Source: Phaseolus vulgaris (taxonomy: Eukaryota; Streptophyta; Magnoliopsida; Fabales; Fabaceae). Taken from it: 64,000 nucleotides of DNA. The position numbers and the translations under genes are program-made. The stretch covers positions 21,782,716 through 21,846,715 of the forward strand of contig NC_023759.2 of NCBI RefSeq assembly GCF_000499845.2. Reading direction: 5' to 3'. The notes beneath the pieces are model-generated. The model was not told the origin of the DNA. It did not search any database and worked only from the letters and a program-made list of their open reading frames with translations. How positions within the stretch are numbered: the first letter of the stretch is position 1; every line of letters begins with the position of its first letter. Below, piece after piece: positions 45,217-56,739 of this stretch.

Positions 45217-48115
45217 TCATAAAGAGGCAGAGGGGGTAGAGTTGGTTGAGCCTTCGGCGGGAACGACCTTCCCATCTACTACTTCGTTGTCTAACGACAC
45301 CATGCTAAGGTCAAGATCAGGGAAGAGGCATGCAAACTGTTCTCGAGCGGCATCAAACCTAGCAACCAGAATCTGAGCAGAGCTTAGCTTAAGTTCTTCA
45401 ATTTGCTTTTGAAGTTCTTCAATTTGCTTTTGAAATCCTTCAACCTGCTGCTTAAGCTCCTTGTTCTGCTGCTCCAGCTCTTCGACCTGTTTTTGGAGTT
45501 GTTTGTTGGTCTCTTGAGCTTGAAGAAGGTCGTCAGCCACCTTCTTAGATTCTGTTTGAGCCTGGGCCAACTCGGCAACCATCTTCACCTTCTCTTTGTT
45601 TGCCTCGGAGAGATCAGCCATGGCGTCGTCTCTTGCTTTCTCTACTTGCCCAAGTAGCTTCTCGCGGTCGATCGACCTCTGCTCCAGCTTCTGTACCTTG
45701 TCGGCATTGGCTTGAATTTGAGCCTCCAGGTTGCTCGCCTTGGTACGCAGAGGCACGATTCTGCTTTCAAGTTCGACCTTCTCTTGGGCAAGTTCGTGGA
45801 CTTTGCGGCGAAGGTCGACAGCTTCCTTGCGCGCAAGCCTAAGCTCGGTGTTTAGGGCATCCTCCACTCGAGAATGTTCCATTTCCGCGAGCGTTAGGCT
45901 GAATGACACCTTCTCCACCTCGACCTTCATTGTGCTGTTCTCGGTCTTGAGGTTGTAGATGTCATCCTGTAGCCGCCTGGTGGAGCTCTCCACAGCTCTC
46001 GTTATGATTGATGGGATATCCTCTGCAATGGTTTTGAGTTTAGCAGTCAGAGGTTCCCACATCCTCGTCACCTCGAGGGAAAGATTTGCAGCTTGGAGAG
46101 GCGCCAGGGGGGCTTGTTGAGGGTTCTCGTCGCCGCCTTCCTTAACAGTATTTTCGGTGGTTGCTTCTTGGCGCGGCGACGCAACCGGGGACTCGGTGAT
46201 TAGGATTGGAGAGGTGTGAGCGACCTCATCCCCGATTGGAATGACTCCTGCAGCTGAGGTGTTGGAAGGAGGGCCCCCTCCTGCTGATATATGTGGAGTA
46301 GAGGCGCTCGGGGGGTCCTCTAAGAAGTTTGGCTCTTGGGCCTCAGTTGCAGGTGGCGCAGTGGCCAATGGGACTGCTTGGACTGGTGGTGAAGGGGCTT
46401 GTGGTGCTGGTGGTGAAGGAGGAGGAGCGGGTGTTGATGGTGGTGTTGAAGCAGGAAGAGGGGGCGGGGCAGGTGGGGAAGATGGCGCCACCCTCTTCCT
46501 TTTTGTGACAAGGCCATCCTCTGTGACCTCGTCGTCCTCCTCCTCATCCTCTTGGACAACTTGGGGGGCTTTCCGCTTTGGCCTCTTAAGGACCAGTTTC
46601 TTTCGTTGAGTGGGCGCCTTAGGCGGTGATCGCCCTTGGATGATGGCCTTCTCGACCGCCGAGTTGGGAACCGTCTGGGAGCCGGTCGCCAACCCGTGGT
46701 TTCGGGCGAGCGCCTTTAGATCGGCGAGCATGTTCTTACCCAACATGGTATCTGCATGAAATGAAAGTGCATAGGTTAGCTTAAAGGAGAATGGAGTAAG
46801 TGTACAAGGCAAGGAAACAGCAAAAGCAGGCATATGCAGAAAAGATAAAACCAAAGTCTTGTGTGTGTCGCACAAGACGCCCAGAAACAATATCTGAAGC
46901 AATGTGAAGACAAAGATGTAGTGTCCTGACCTATTTGAAATTCCAACTGGTCCTCAAAGAACTCGAAGGAAATCAGGGTGGGGGTCAAGAATGTTATGTG
47001 GGCATCCGCCACCCTCTTCCAGAAGAGACAAAGGTCTCTGTCCAAAGCTCCCATGCTGTCAGGACTTCTGGGCCTCCTGAAGCAGCTCTTAGACTCTTTT
47101 TTTCCCCTTGTCCACCCAGTACAAGGGGAAACCGTCGAGAAGGGAAGGGTCTTTGTCGTTCGCGCGGACCTGGATGAACTTCCCCTTCCAATCCTTATAC
47201 GACTGCTGGAAGATGGTGAAGATGGATCTCCCAGCGATGGCGTTCAGACTGACCCAAAGGCGATCGCCTGGGTGTTTGGCCTCAAACAGAAATAAAAATA
47301 CGTCCACTGACGCAGGCAACCCCAGGTGGGCGCATGTTACCTCAAAAGCCCGGACGAATGCCCAGCTGTTGGGGTGAAGCTGGGCGGCAGCGATGTTGAG
47401 CTCGGTTAAGAGTTCCCTCTCAAATCGAGTAAGAGGGAACCTGAGTTTAACTTTCTTGAAAAGAGTGGTGTAGACGAAGCAGAAGGGCCCGTCGGCGCTC
47501 ACTTTATCATCAGCACACACTGGCAGAGTGGCTGGGCAAGGCAGCACCATCATTCTCTCATCGTGCTCCTTGTGGAATGATTGGTAGGCCTCGTCCCCAT
47601 TGGTCAATCGTAGAACCGCTCCCGCGGTGTTCACCGACGACGTTTCCTTTAAGAGGGTTGAGTTAGCCCATGAGTATAACGTCTTGAAGTCTGGCAGTGG
47701 GGTGGGGGCTCCTCCAGCGTTTGGTGGAGTCGCCTGGGCCAAAGTGGTTTGAGAAGACGCGGGCCTCACAGCCTGCGAAGAGGGGGCACCACGAACTTGC
47801 GTAGAGTCGTGTGCTTGAGAAGGAGGGTTTCGCGCTGACGGAGGGGGGTTCGGGGTGATCTTCGTGCGAGTCATGGTAGCAAACTGCAAACGAAGAAGAA
47901 AGGAAAAATAATCAGGAGGGTTACAAAGGCTGACTCGATCAGGGAGGGAAGGTGAAAGACGAACGAATATGAGTTCGTTGCGACGATCGGCAGAACCCTA
48001 AGTTACGAGAAGGAGAAATGGAAAACAGCCCACAGCGTATGCACCAGACAGTTATAGGATGATGCAAATCGGTGAAAATGCAAGAAAACCCAGCAGATGA
48101 AGGAAAGTAGTTACC
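45217..48115 (-). pseudogene. E2 antisense gene (aORF), three predicted exons, about 825 residues, one frameshift
   Basis: The 5'UTR exon ends at 48115 (CGAAAG then GTAACT). Intron 1 is 48114-47884 (231 bp), ending TTCGTTTGCAG. The ATG is at 47874 (MTRTKITPNPPP). Exon 2 ends at 46931 (CAAATAG then GTCAGG). Intron 2 is 46930-46752 (179 bp), ending TTTCATGCAG. Exon 3 runs from 46751 to the stop at 45217, and the junction restores DTMLGKN in frame. Order: Pro/Ser/Thr-rich N-terminus; PF04195-like globular part (FTRFERELL-type helix, AFVRAFEVTCAHLGLP, FLFLFEAKHPGDRLW); Lys/Arg and Asp/Glu-rich linker; long proline repeats; and a coiled coil of about 280 residues with QKQIEEL repeats. A +1 insertion in a T/C run near 47096-47107 breaks exon 2. 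No catalytic motif is recognised; role unknown. Confidence 0.8.
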
Positions 48116-48442
48116 TTTCGATGATCGGGAGAATGTTGAAGGGAGGTGGTGATCTAGAGCGTCGAGGAACGTCGAGAGCTTTCGCAGAGGGAAATAAGAG
48201 CGTACGCAAGTTTGAAGAAAGTGATGAAACAGTAGGAGCGTAAGGGGTTTAGGGGTTTTCGAACGGTTTTGGGAAGCGCTAACGGCAGATGAAGATGGCC
48301 GTTGATGAGAGCCACGTGTCGAAAGATGCGTGAAGCATTTGGTGGAGCGTCAGAGCAGCAGAAAGTACTACCGCTTGGAATTCTGCGCCCATGCCACGTA
48401 GACCGGTGTTAACGAAGGCTTTTTCAGTCTTTTCGCTAGACA
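48116..48442 (-). promoter_or_regulatory. E2 presumed antisense-gene promoter and 5'UTR
   Basis: GCCACGTGTC at 48311-48320 matches the position of the E1 G-box-like core. The region is otherwise C/T-rich on the minus strand, as expected for a plant 5'UTR. No TATA box is seen. The function is inferred. Confidence 0.4.
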
Positions 48443-48469
48443 AGTCTTCGCTTAAGACTGGGGGGCTTG
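48443..48469 (+). other. E2 polypurine tract with hairpin
   Basis: AAGACTGGGGGG is at 48454-48465, just before the 3' LTR. AGTCTT (48443-48448) and AAGACT (48454-48459) can pair around a 5-nt loop. Confidence 0.72.
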
Positions 48470-49261
48470 TGTACCGCCCTGCTGGTCGGATGCGATGACG
48501 TGGCATCCTGTTACAGTGTAGGCGTGTTGACAAGGCGCCAGGTTGACAGTTGGGAAGGAAGTCGGGAGGCACATGTAGTCGCCGATAGTTAAGTTGGCGT
48601 GTTCCGATCTCCAGCTTACCAGAATAGGCGATCGCCAGGTTGGGGACGAAGTCGCCAGATGCAGACTCAGGCGACCAGGCAGTCGAAGATCGCCAGAACA
48701 AGCACATCGCCGAAGTTAAAGGAGAAGCAGATTATGAAGGCGGCCGGCGAGACCACAGGGAAGGTGTATGAAGGCCCTACCTCGCCAGTTTCAGTAGAGA
48801 TCGCATTCCTGAGTTAGCTATGCACTGGGCAGCACCATGCATAGGTAACTTAGCCAAAATGAGAGTAGAAGCAGCGCCAAGTCAGTGAGCCTCCAGATGA
48901 TGGCACGTGTACAGTCGGATGCAAGCCACGTGTCCAAGTCTGTAACTGCCAGGAGAGAGAAAATCACCAGGTATATAAGAGTTCTTAACAGATTTCCTAA
49001 GGTACGCACGTTCAGTTCATACACTTTACGCTTGCGAGTGACAGAGCTGTTTGTGAGAGAGATTTGCACGGTTCCAGTTCTTAGTATTTGGTGATACCGT
49101 CACTGACTTGAGCGTCGGAGTGCGATCGGCCGCAGCGGCGCCGTATCGTTTCTTTGCAGGTTCTTGAGATAGATCCAGAGGAGGAACGGAAGTGAGAAGC
49201 GGCGCGCACGTCGATCCTTTGACGAGGCATTCTCCAGCGCTCCGGTCAACAGGCAGGATCA
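48470..49261 (+). repeat. E2 3' LTR
   Basis: It is 792 bp and identical to the 5' LTR except C at 49203. It is followed by the TSD GGTAC and the remainder of the E3 5' LTR. Confidence 0.97.
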
Positions 49262-49545
49262 GGTACGCACGTTCAGATTATACTCTTTACGCTTGCGAGT
49301 TCTAGAGCTTACTGTGAGAGAGAACATTGCACGGTTCCTTGAGATTTCTTGAGTGTTCTTGCTCTTAGTATTTGGTGGTTCGGTCACTGACTTGGGCGTT
49401 GGAGTGCGATCGGCCGCAGCGGCGCCGCTCTGTTCTTTTGCAGGTTCTTGAGGTGGATCTTGAAGAAGGACGGAGGTTTGAAGCGGTGCACACGTCGATC
49501 CTTTGACGAGGCAGATTCCAACGTTCTGGTCAACAGGCAGGATCA
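49262..49545 (+). repeat. E3 5' LTR, right part
   Basis: It resumes with GGTAC (the E2 TSD) and GCACGTTCAG and ends GGCAGGATCA. The next bases are the PBS TCAGGCGCCCACCGTGGGGC. With 36565-37103 it makes one LTR of about 818 bp. Confidence 0.92.
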
Positions 49546-49954
49546 TCAGGCGCCCACCGTGGGGCCGTGTAAAACCTGTTCCCGTCCACAGCGTGAGTTC
49601 TTGGAGGTTTTCGTAGTTTTCTGCGTGGTTGTGTGCTGGTGCAACCGTAGTTCGCTGTTCGCTTAAGATTTGTTCGGTGATTTCGCGTTTTCCACTGTTC
49701 GTTTGGATTTTTGTTCGGTGAAGTGAGGTTTTCTGCTGTTTACGCGCGATTTGTTCGGTGGAGTTTGAGTTCCTTCGCTCGTTTGATTATCCGTGGGAGA
49801 AGCGGTGGTTTCTGGTGGAGTTGCAGGTTTCTTTGGAGGTTCGCGGTGTTCGTGAGTTTCTTGCAGAGTTTCGCGCAGTTTTTCCGATTGATCGCTGAAT
49901 CGATCGTAGCTGAAGTAAGTGTTGTTCGCTGTATTCTGTGATTCGCCAAGTTTC
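49546..49954 (+). other. E3 PBS and leader
   Basis: The PBS is at 49546-49565. The leader contains degenerate GTTCGGTGA-like blocks and leads to the gag ATG at 49955. Confidence 0.75.
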
Positions 49955-52900
49955 ATGAGAAAAATGAGAAGCAATCGTTCAAGTCCGGTTGCGCCCGTCG
50001 CTGCTGAAGGCGCCGCCGCCATGACCATGGCGCAGATGGCAGAGATGATGCGTTTCTTGCAGGCAACTGTGGAAGCCTCGCGCATAGAACAGGCGAGAAT
50101 GCACGAGGACCTGGTCGCCTCTCGCGCCAGGAATGATGAGCTTAGCAAGGTGACTGAGGAGCTGCGTCAAGCTCTTCAGGAGCAGCAAGGGCGTCCTATT
50201 GCTGAGGAGGTCGCGCCGTCGACGCCGCCTCGTGTTTTCCCTATGCCTTTCGTTCAGGCGATTACTGACACGCCTATTCCTATGAGTGTGGTTCCTGTTA
50301 AGGCTGTTTTCACCGGCGTGGAGGATCCTGAAGCTCATCTCACCACGTTCCATACGCAGATGATGCTGTCAGGGGGGTCAGACGCCGTGTATTGCAAGAT
50401 GTTTGTGAGCACGCTCCAGGGAACGACGCTGGAATGGTTTGTGAGCCTGCCTAACGGTCACATAACCAGTTTCCAACAGTTCTCGAAGATTTTCGTCGAG
50501 CAGTACATCGTGAATAAGGCACCGCCCAGGGTGTCTTACGACCTGTTTGATATAAGGCAGTATCAGGGAGAGTCCCTCAGGGACTACCTGAATCGCTTTG
50601 GGGCACAGATGGTCAGATCGCCGGCCAAAGATGAAGAAATGCTAGTCTATGCATTTAAGAAGGGCGTGCTGCCGGGACCATTCTGCGAGGCGTTGATCAG
50701 GGCACACCCCGCTACGCTTGCTGAGGTTAGGCGACTTGCGGTGGCTCACATCGCCGACGAGAGCGAAGTCACCGAGAAGAGAGGAAGCGTGGCCCCCGCT
50801 AGGCCACGCGCCCAGACCAGGATCCAGCCGCAGAGGGTGCTGGAGACAGCGACGGCCAGAAGGGATCAGAGGACTCGCCATCCTTATGATCCAAGGAAGA
50901 ACAAGGGCAGGGGCCAAGGACGCCAGCAACCAGCACGCCGGGAATACAATCGCCCGTCTAAGCACAAGTTTGTCATGGGATTGGCGGATCTGATCGCCAT
51001 TCCCAACATATCCGCTAGGTTGAAGGCGCCAGAAAAGGTGGGCGACAAGGTGCTGGGACCAAAGCCGGACGCCTGGTGTGAGTTTCACCAGGGCTTTGGC
51101 CATACCGTGGACTCGTGCTTAGCATTAGGATACCAGCTCGACGATCTGGTTAAGAGCGGGTTCCTAAATGATTATTTGCTGGACAGAAGGATGGGGGGCG
51201 CGTCAAGCTCCCAACCAGCAGGTGCTGAGGCTCAGCAGCACGAGATGCCTACGCACGGAGAATTCCACACCATTGCAGGGGGTTTCTCAGGAGGTGGATG
51301 CACCGCATCACAGAGGAAGAGGTACGCAAGGTCTGTGATGACGGTGGATATGTTTGAAGACCACTCGCCAGAAGTGGATATTACATTCACCAAGCAAGAT
51401 CTCCGGGATGTTGTGCCTCATGACAATGATCCCATAGTAATTTCGCTGATAACAGCAGGAAGAAAGGTCCACAGGGTGCTAGTGGACCAAGGAAGCTCGG
51501 CAGATGTGATGTTTTGGCCGACTTTCACGCAGTTGGAGCTGCCCCTTGACCAGCTGAGGCCCTATGGAGGATGTTTGTATGGTTTCGCTGGTGACCAAGT
51601 AGAGGTCAGGGGGTACATAGAATTGAGAACAACGTTTACAGACGTGGCGGGTTCAAGAACGGAGAAAATCAAATACCTCGTTGTAAACGCTCCTTCAGCA
51701 TACAACATCCTGTTGGGAAGACCCACGCTCAACAGGATAGGTGCCATACCGTCGACCCGGCACATGAAGGTGAAGTTGCCGTCCATGGAGGGGGTGGTTA
51801 TCACCATCAAGTCCGATCAGAAGGAAGCGAAGAAGTGCTATGAGAATAGCCTGAAAAACAAGAGATCGGTGAGTTACGTAACAACCACCCCGCCTCCTGG
51901 TGTGAAGCCCAGATCGACGGTAACAGAAGAGATCGCCGGAAGGGAGGTGGAGATGGTGGACGCTGAGCTGGGGGAGGGGAACGCTGGTCTGGAGGAGGAA
52001 GAGGCAAGGAATCGCCCTGAGGAAGTGAGAGAGCTGGGAATTGCCAGGGCGGTGATCGCCAGAGAAACCAGACCAAAACCCGTCGAGCAGTGGCTCGAGA
52101 GAGAAATCGGGGGAAAGATCTTCAAGCTGGGAAGATCCTTGGAGGTTGAGCTCCAGGACCAGATCGCCAAGGTGATTGAGCGGCATCTGGACGCGTTTGC
52201 ATGGTCCGCTTCGGACATGCCCGGGATCGACCCCGACTTCTTGTGCCATCATCTGGCGATGGACAACTTGGTGAGACCAGTGCGACAAAGAAGAAGAAAG
52301 TTCAACGAAGAGAGGAGGCAGGCGATCAGGGACGAAACACAGAAACTCCTCGCTGCAGCCCACATCAGGGAGGTCCAGTACCCTGAATGGCTGGCAAATG
52401 TCGTGCTGGTGAAGAAGAGTAATGGGAAATGGCGCATGTGCGTCGATTTCACTGACCTGAACAAGGCTTGCCCAAAGGATTCGTATCCTTTACCAAGCAT
52501 AGACGCCCTGGTGGATAGTGCTGCAGGGTGTAAGTTGTTGAGCTTCCTGGATGCCTTCTCGGGGTATAATCAGATCAAGATGCATCCCATGGACGAAGAG
52601 AAGACAGCCTTCATGACGGAGAGATCGTGCTACTGCTACAAGGTGATGCCGTTTGATGGATCGAGTACTTGCACCAATGCTGGGAAGGAACGGGCAAGCG
52701 TACGTCGATGACATGGTCGTGACCTCGCTAGAAAAGAGCAAGCACGTTGCAGACTTGGAAGAATTGTTCACGACGATCGCCAAGTTCAGATTAAAGCTTA
52801 ATCCAGAGAAATGCATTTTCGGCGTGGAGGCTGGAAAGTTTTTGGGTTTCCTCCTTACTGAAAGAGGCATAGAGGCCAACCCTGATAAGTGTGCCGCCAT

Positions 52901-55365
52901 CTTGGCGATGAGGAGCCCAGCTACGGTGAAGGAAGTTCAACAGCTGACAGGTTGGATGGCAGCCCTGTCTCGCTTCGTGTCAGCTAGCGGAGAAAAGGGC
53001 CATCCCTATTTTCAGTGCTTGAGGCGCAATAACAAGTTTGCTTGGACGAAGGAGTGCGAGGAAGCCTTCGTCAAGCTGAAGGAATATCTGGCGAGCCCGC
53101 CGGTCTTGTGCAAACCGCTGGTGGGAACCCCTCTCAGGTTGTATTTTGCTGTAACTGAGATGGCGGTGAGTGCGGTGCTCGCCCAGGATCAAGATCAGGC
53201 TCAGAAGCCTATTTATTTTGTGAGTAAGGTGTTGCAGGGCCCCGAAACGAGATATCAGGCCCTGGAAAAGGCTGCGCTGGCTGTGGTATTTTCGGCGAGG
53301 AGGTTGCGCCACTATTTCCATAGCTTCACCATACTAGTGATGACTGACCTGCCCATCCAGAAGGTCTTGAAGAAGCCTGACGTTGCAGGAAGGATGGTAA
53401 AGTGGGCGGTAGAATTGTCAGAGTTTAATATTAAGTATGAGCCCCGAGGCCCGATCAAGGGGCAGATCTTTGCGGATTTCGTGGTCGAGCTCTCGTCTGA
53501 GGCGACACGAGTTGAAGGGGACGACTTCCGTTGGGTGCTCTCGGTAGATGGATCGTCGAACCAGCAGGGTAGCGGTGCTGGAGTCATTTTGGAAGGACCC
53601 AACGGCGTGCTGATCGAACAATCTTTGAGATTTGCCTTCAAAGCCAGTAACAATCAAGCAGAATATGAGGCGCTGATCGCCGGGATTTTGCTGGCCAAAG
53701 AGATGGGAGCCAGGGTGCTAATGGCTAAGAGTGACTCGCTGCTAGTCACAAGGCAAGTAACAGGCGAGTTCCAGGCTAAAGATCCACAAATGGCGGCCTA
53801 TTTGGAGTATGTGCAGGAATTGAAGAGTTCCTTTGCCTCCTTTGAAGTAGTGCATGTGCCCAGAGAGCAGAATGCCCGAGCTGACTTGCTAGCTAAGCTC
53901 GCCAGTTCAGGCAAGCAAGTCGACGGTGAGGCAGAGGACGGTGATTCAAGAAACTCTGAAGACGCCGAGAGCATTTGTAGCAGATCACCTGGTCCTTCAG
54001 ATAAGCAAGTCGACGGAGAAAGCAGCGAGAAGTCATAAGTCCCTGACGCAAGAGACTTTGAGATCGCCGAGAATTAGAGCATGTCGAGGAGAGAAGGTGA
54101 ACATGACGCAGGCCTGCGCTATCCATGAGCCAGACACCTGGATAACACAATACAAGCGATGCCTGGCAGATGGCCTTCTCCCACTGGATCCGACAGAGGC
54201 TAGGAAGGTAAAGAAAAATTCTAGCAAGTACACATTGATTGATGGCGATCTGTACAGGTTTGGGTTCACTCACCCACTCCTGGAGTGCGTACACGGCGAG
54301 AAGTGCACGAGAATCATGGCAGAGCTCCACGAAGGTATATGCAGAAGCCACGTCGGGGGTCGAGCTCTGGCCGCAAGGACTCTCCGTGCAGGTTACTACT
54401 GGCCATCGATGAGAGAAGACTGCAAGAAGTATGCCCAATGTTGCAAACAATGCCAACAGCACGCCGATTGGCACAAGGCGCCTCCCGAGGAGTTGAAGTC
54501 GATCTACAGCCCTTGGTCGTTTCATACTTGGGGAATCGACATCCTGGGACCATTCCCGCTGGCGATCAGGCAGATGAAGTACTTGGTGGTGGCGATTGAG
54601 TAGTTCACCAAGTGGATCGAAGCAGAGCCAGTGGCCCAGATCACCGCACACAAGATCGAAGGTTTCGTGTGGAAGAATATTGTGTGCCGGTTTGGAGTGC
54701 CCAAGCGCCTGGTGTCAGACAATGGGACTCAGTTTGCAAGCCACCTGTTGAAGAAGCTTTGCGAGGGGGTGGGAATCCAACAAGTGTTTGCATCCGTCGA
54801 GCACCCTCAGACAAATGGCCAGGTGGAGTCGGCTAATCGGGTGTTGCTGAGAGGTTTGAAGAGAAGACTAGAGAAAGCCAAAGGAAGCTAGGCTGAGGAG
54901 GTACCCCATATAGTCTGGGCGTACCACACCACCGAGCAGTCAGGAACCCATGAGACCCCGTTCAGCTTGGTCTATGGGTGTGATGCAATGATTCCAGTAG
55001 AGATCCAGGAGAGCTCGCCGAGATTCCAGAACTTTGTAGAGGAAGATTCGAATGAAGAAAGAAGGCTGAACCTGAATCTACTAGATGAGGTCAGGGAAGA
55101 GGCAAGGTTGAAGGCTGAAGCGGTGAAGAGAAGGATTGAACGAAGATACAACTCGAAGGTGATGCCAAGACAGTTTAGAGAAGGCGACCTGGTGATGAGG
55201 AAAGCCCACCAGTACGAAATGGAGAATAAACTGTCGCCCAAGTGGACGGGGCCGTTCAGAATAACCGAGGCGCTCGGGAACGGCGCCTACCGCTTAGAGA
55301 CATTGGAAGGAGGGGCGATTCCTCGCACTTGGAACGCCACGCACCTGAAGTTATATTACAGTTGA
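49955..55365 (+). pseudogene. E3 gag-pol, four lesions
   Basis: Gag (MRKMRSNRSS, knuckle CEFHQGFGHTVDSC near 51080), protease (DQGSS near 51490) and the first half of RT are in one open frame to 52711. A 35-bp deletion at about 52654 removes the conserved GLKNAGATYQR motif and shifts frame. RT then continues with YVDDMV, RNase H and the second RNase H. Near 53913-53926 an altered stretch with about 7 extra nt shifts frame again. In the integrase, TAT-to-TAG at 54601-54603 and TGG-to-TAG at 54889-54891 add stops. The SDNGTQ and EHPQTNGQVE residues are intact. It ends LKLYYS like the other copies. Confidence 0.95.
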
Positions 55366-55409
55366 AAAGCCTTGTAAGTAAAGACAAACACGAGGTTATA
55401 TTACAATGT

Positions 55410-55481
55410 CTCTGTTAAAACAGTTTGAAGGGGACACTCTTTTTTCCCTAAGGAGGGTTTTTAATGAGGCCACCCAATAAA
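55410..55481 (+). terminator. Conserved post-pol block with AATAAA (E3)
   Basis: GTTAAAACAG, TTTTTTCCCTAAGGAGGG, TTTTTAATGAGGC and AATAAA (55476-55481) occur in the same order as in E1, E2 and E4. Confidence 0.45.
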
Positions 55482-55612
55482 GAGAAGTTTTCAAAGTACA
55501 AGTTGTTTTAGATTGCGTGCCTGTTGTTTTCAGAAAGTTTTGAAGAAAGACCTTGTCACTTGTATGTGGCTTAAGGCAAGTTTGAGATATATTGCATGCT
55601 TTCTAAAATGTT

Positions 55613-56130
55613 TTAAGTCCTCATCGTCTTTCGGCGATTGGAGGCACCAGTTAAAGTTTTAAGTCCTCATCGTCTTTCGGCGATCGGAGGCACCGGTTAA
55701 AGTTTTAAGTCCTCATCGTCTTTCAGCGATCGGAGGCACCAGTTAAAGTTTTAAGTCCTCATCGTCTTTCGACGATCGGAGGCACAAGTTAAAGTTAAAG
55801 TCCTCATCGTCTTTCGGCGATCGGAGGCACCAGCTAAAAGACCTCAACGCCCTCGCGCGTCCTGAGGCGAGTTAAAGACCTCCTCGCCGTCAAGCGAGTG
55901 CAGGCGAGAAAGAGTGAAAAGTCCTCAGTGTTTCTGGGGACGAGGAGATGTAACCCCTGGGGCAATGTAGAGGCACCAGTGAAAAGTCCTCAGTGTTTCT
56001 GGGGGCGAGAAGATGTAACCCCCGGGGCAATGTAGAGGCAAGTAAAAGACCTTCTCGCCTATGAGCGAGTTCAGGCAAGTAAAAGACCTTCTCGCCTATG
56101 AGCGAGTTCAGGCAAGATAAAATCCTTCTC
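55613..56130. repeat. E3 post-pol hairpin-repeat array
   Basis: Five units of about 46 bp (55615-55835) have the core CCTCATCGTCTTTCGGCGAT then CGGAGGCACC. Units with ACGCCCTCGCGCGT, CTCGCCGTCAAGCGAG, CAGTGTTTCTGGGGGCG paired to CCCCCGGGGCAATG, and CTCGCCTATGAGCGAG (twice) follow. Confidence 0.8.
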
Positions 56131-56739
56131 GTCTCGAACGAGTTCAGGTGTGGGGTTGAGGGTGGACGAAGATGGGAAGGTGGCTAAGGTAGGTTCGAAG
56201 AGAACGTCTTTGTTCTGAAGTTCAGGAAGGTAGAGAAGGATCCGAAAGGCGCCTCTACCCCCAGATAAAAGAGCAATGGCCAAGGCATGGAGCCAAACAG
56301 AAGCTGATATCGCCAAGAGTCTTTGGCGACCAGGAAAAGTTCAAGCAGGGGCGAGAAAGTTAAAGACCCGTTTTGATGAAGCAGATCGGGTGAAGAAATG
56401 TTTTAAGCCAGTGGTTGAGTTGAAGTTCGTTGCTTGAAGAATAATTTCGCGCTAAGGTTAATTGCCTTAAGATTACGAGTTGTTAAAGTGATTATTGTTC
56501 GAAGTTGAAATGGTTCGAAACAGTTAAGTACAAGATCGTGCCTACGAAATTACTAAGTTATTTCTCTGAAGTAAATTGCGCAAGGGAAGTTAAAGCAGCC
56601 AAGGAAGTCACAAGAGGAAATGCAAAGGCAATCTCATTAAGTAAATATCAGTTCGGGGTACGTAAATAGAAAAAGAAGAAAGTTCATTACAATTGCATAC
56701 AAAGAAAAAGCATAAAGGTGGTGGATGAGGGGAAATTGA
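56131..56739. other. E3 spacer before antisense gene
   Basis: It is non-coding and resembles the spacers in E1 and E2. No further motif is seen. Confidence 0.5.

Larger units (their letters stand above)
37104..49261 (+). mobile_element. E2: very young, nearly intact Tat-like gypsy element
   Basis: It is full length at 12,158 bp, with 792-bp LTRs and perfect GGTAC duplications (37099-37103, 49262-49266). The two LTRs differ at one base only (T at 37837, C at 49203). With the often-used rate of 1.3e-8 per site per year this means roughly 50,000 years, an estimate with large error. It landed inside the 5' LTR of E3. Gag-pol has two inactivating lesions and the antisense gene has one. Confidence 0.97.

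Noticed and set aside
46241..46609. Glycine-rich plus-strand frame as a protein
   Set aside because: It is the complement of the proline-rich linker of the antisense gene; composition alone keeps it open.
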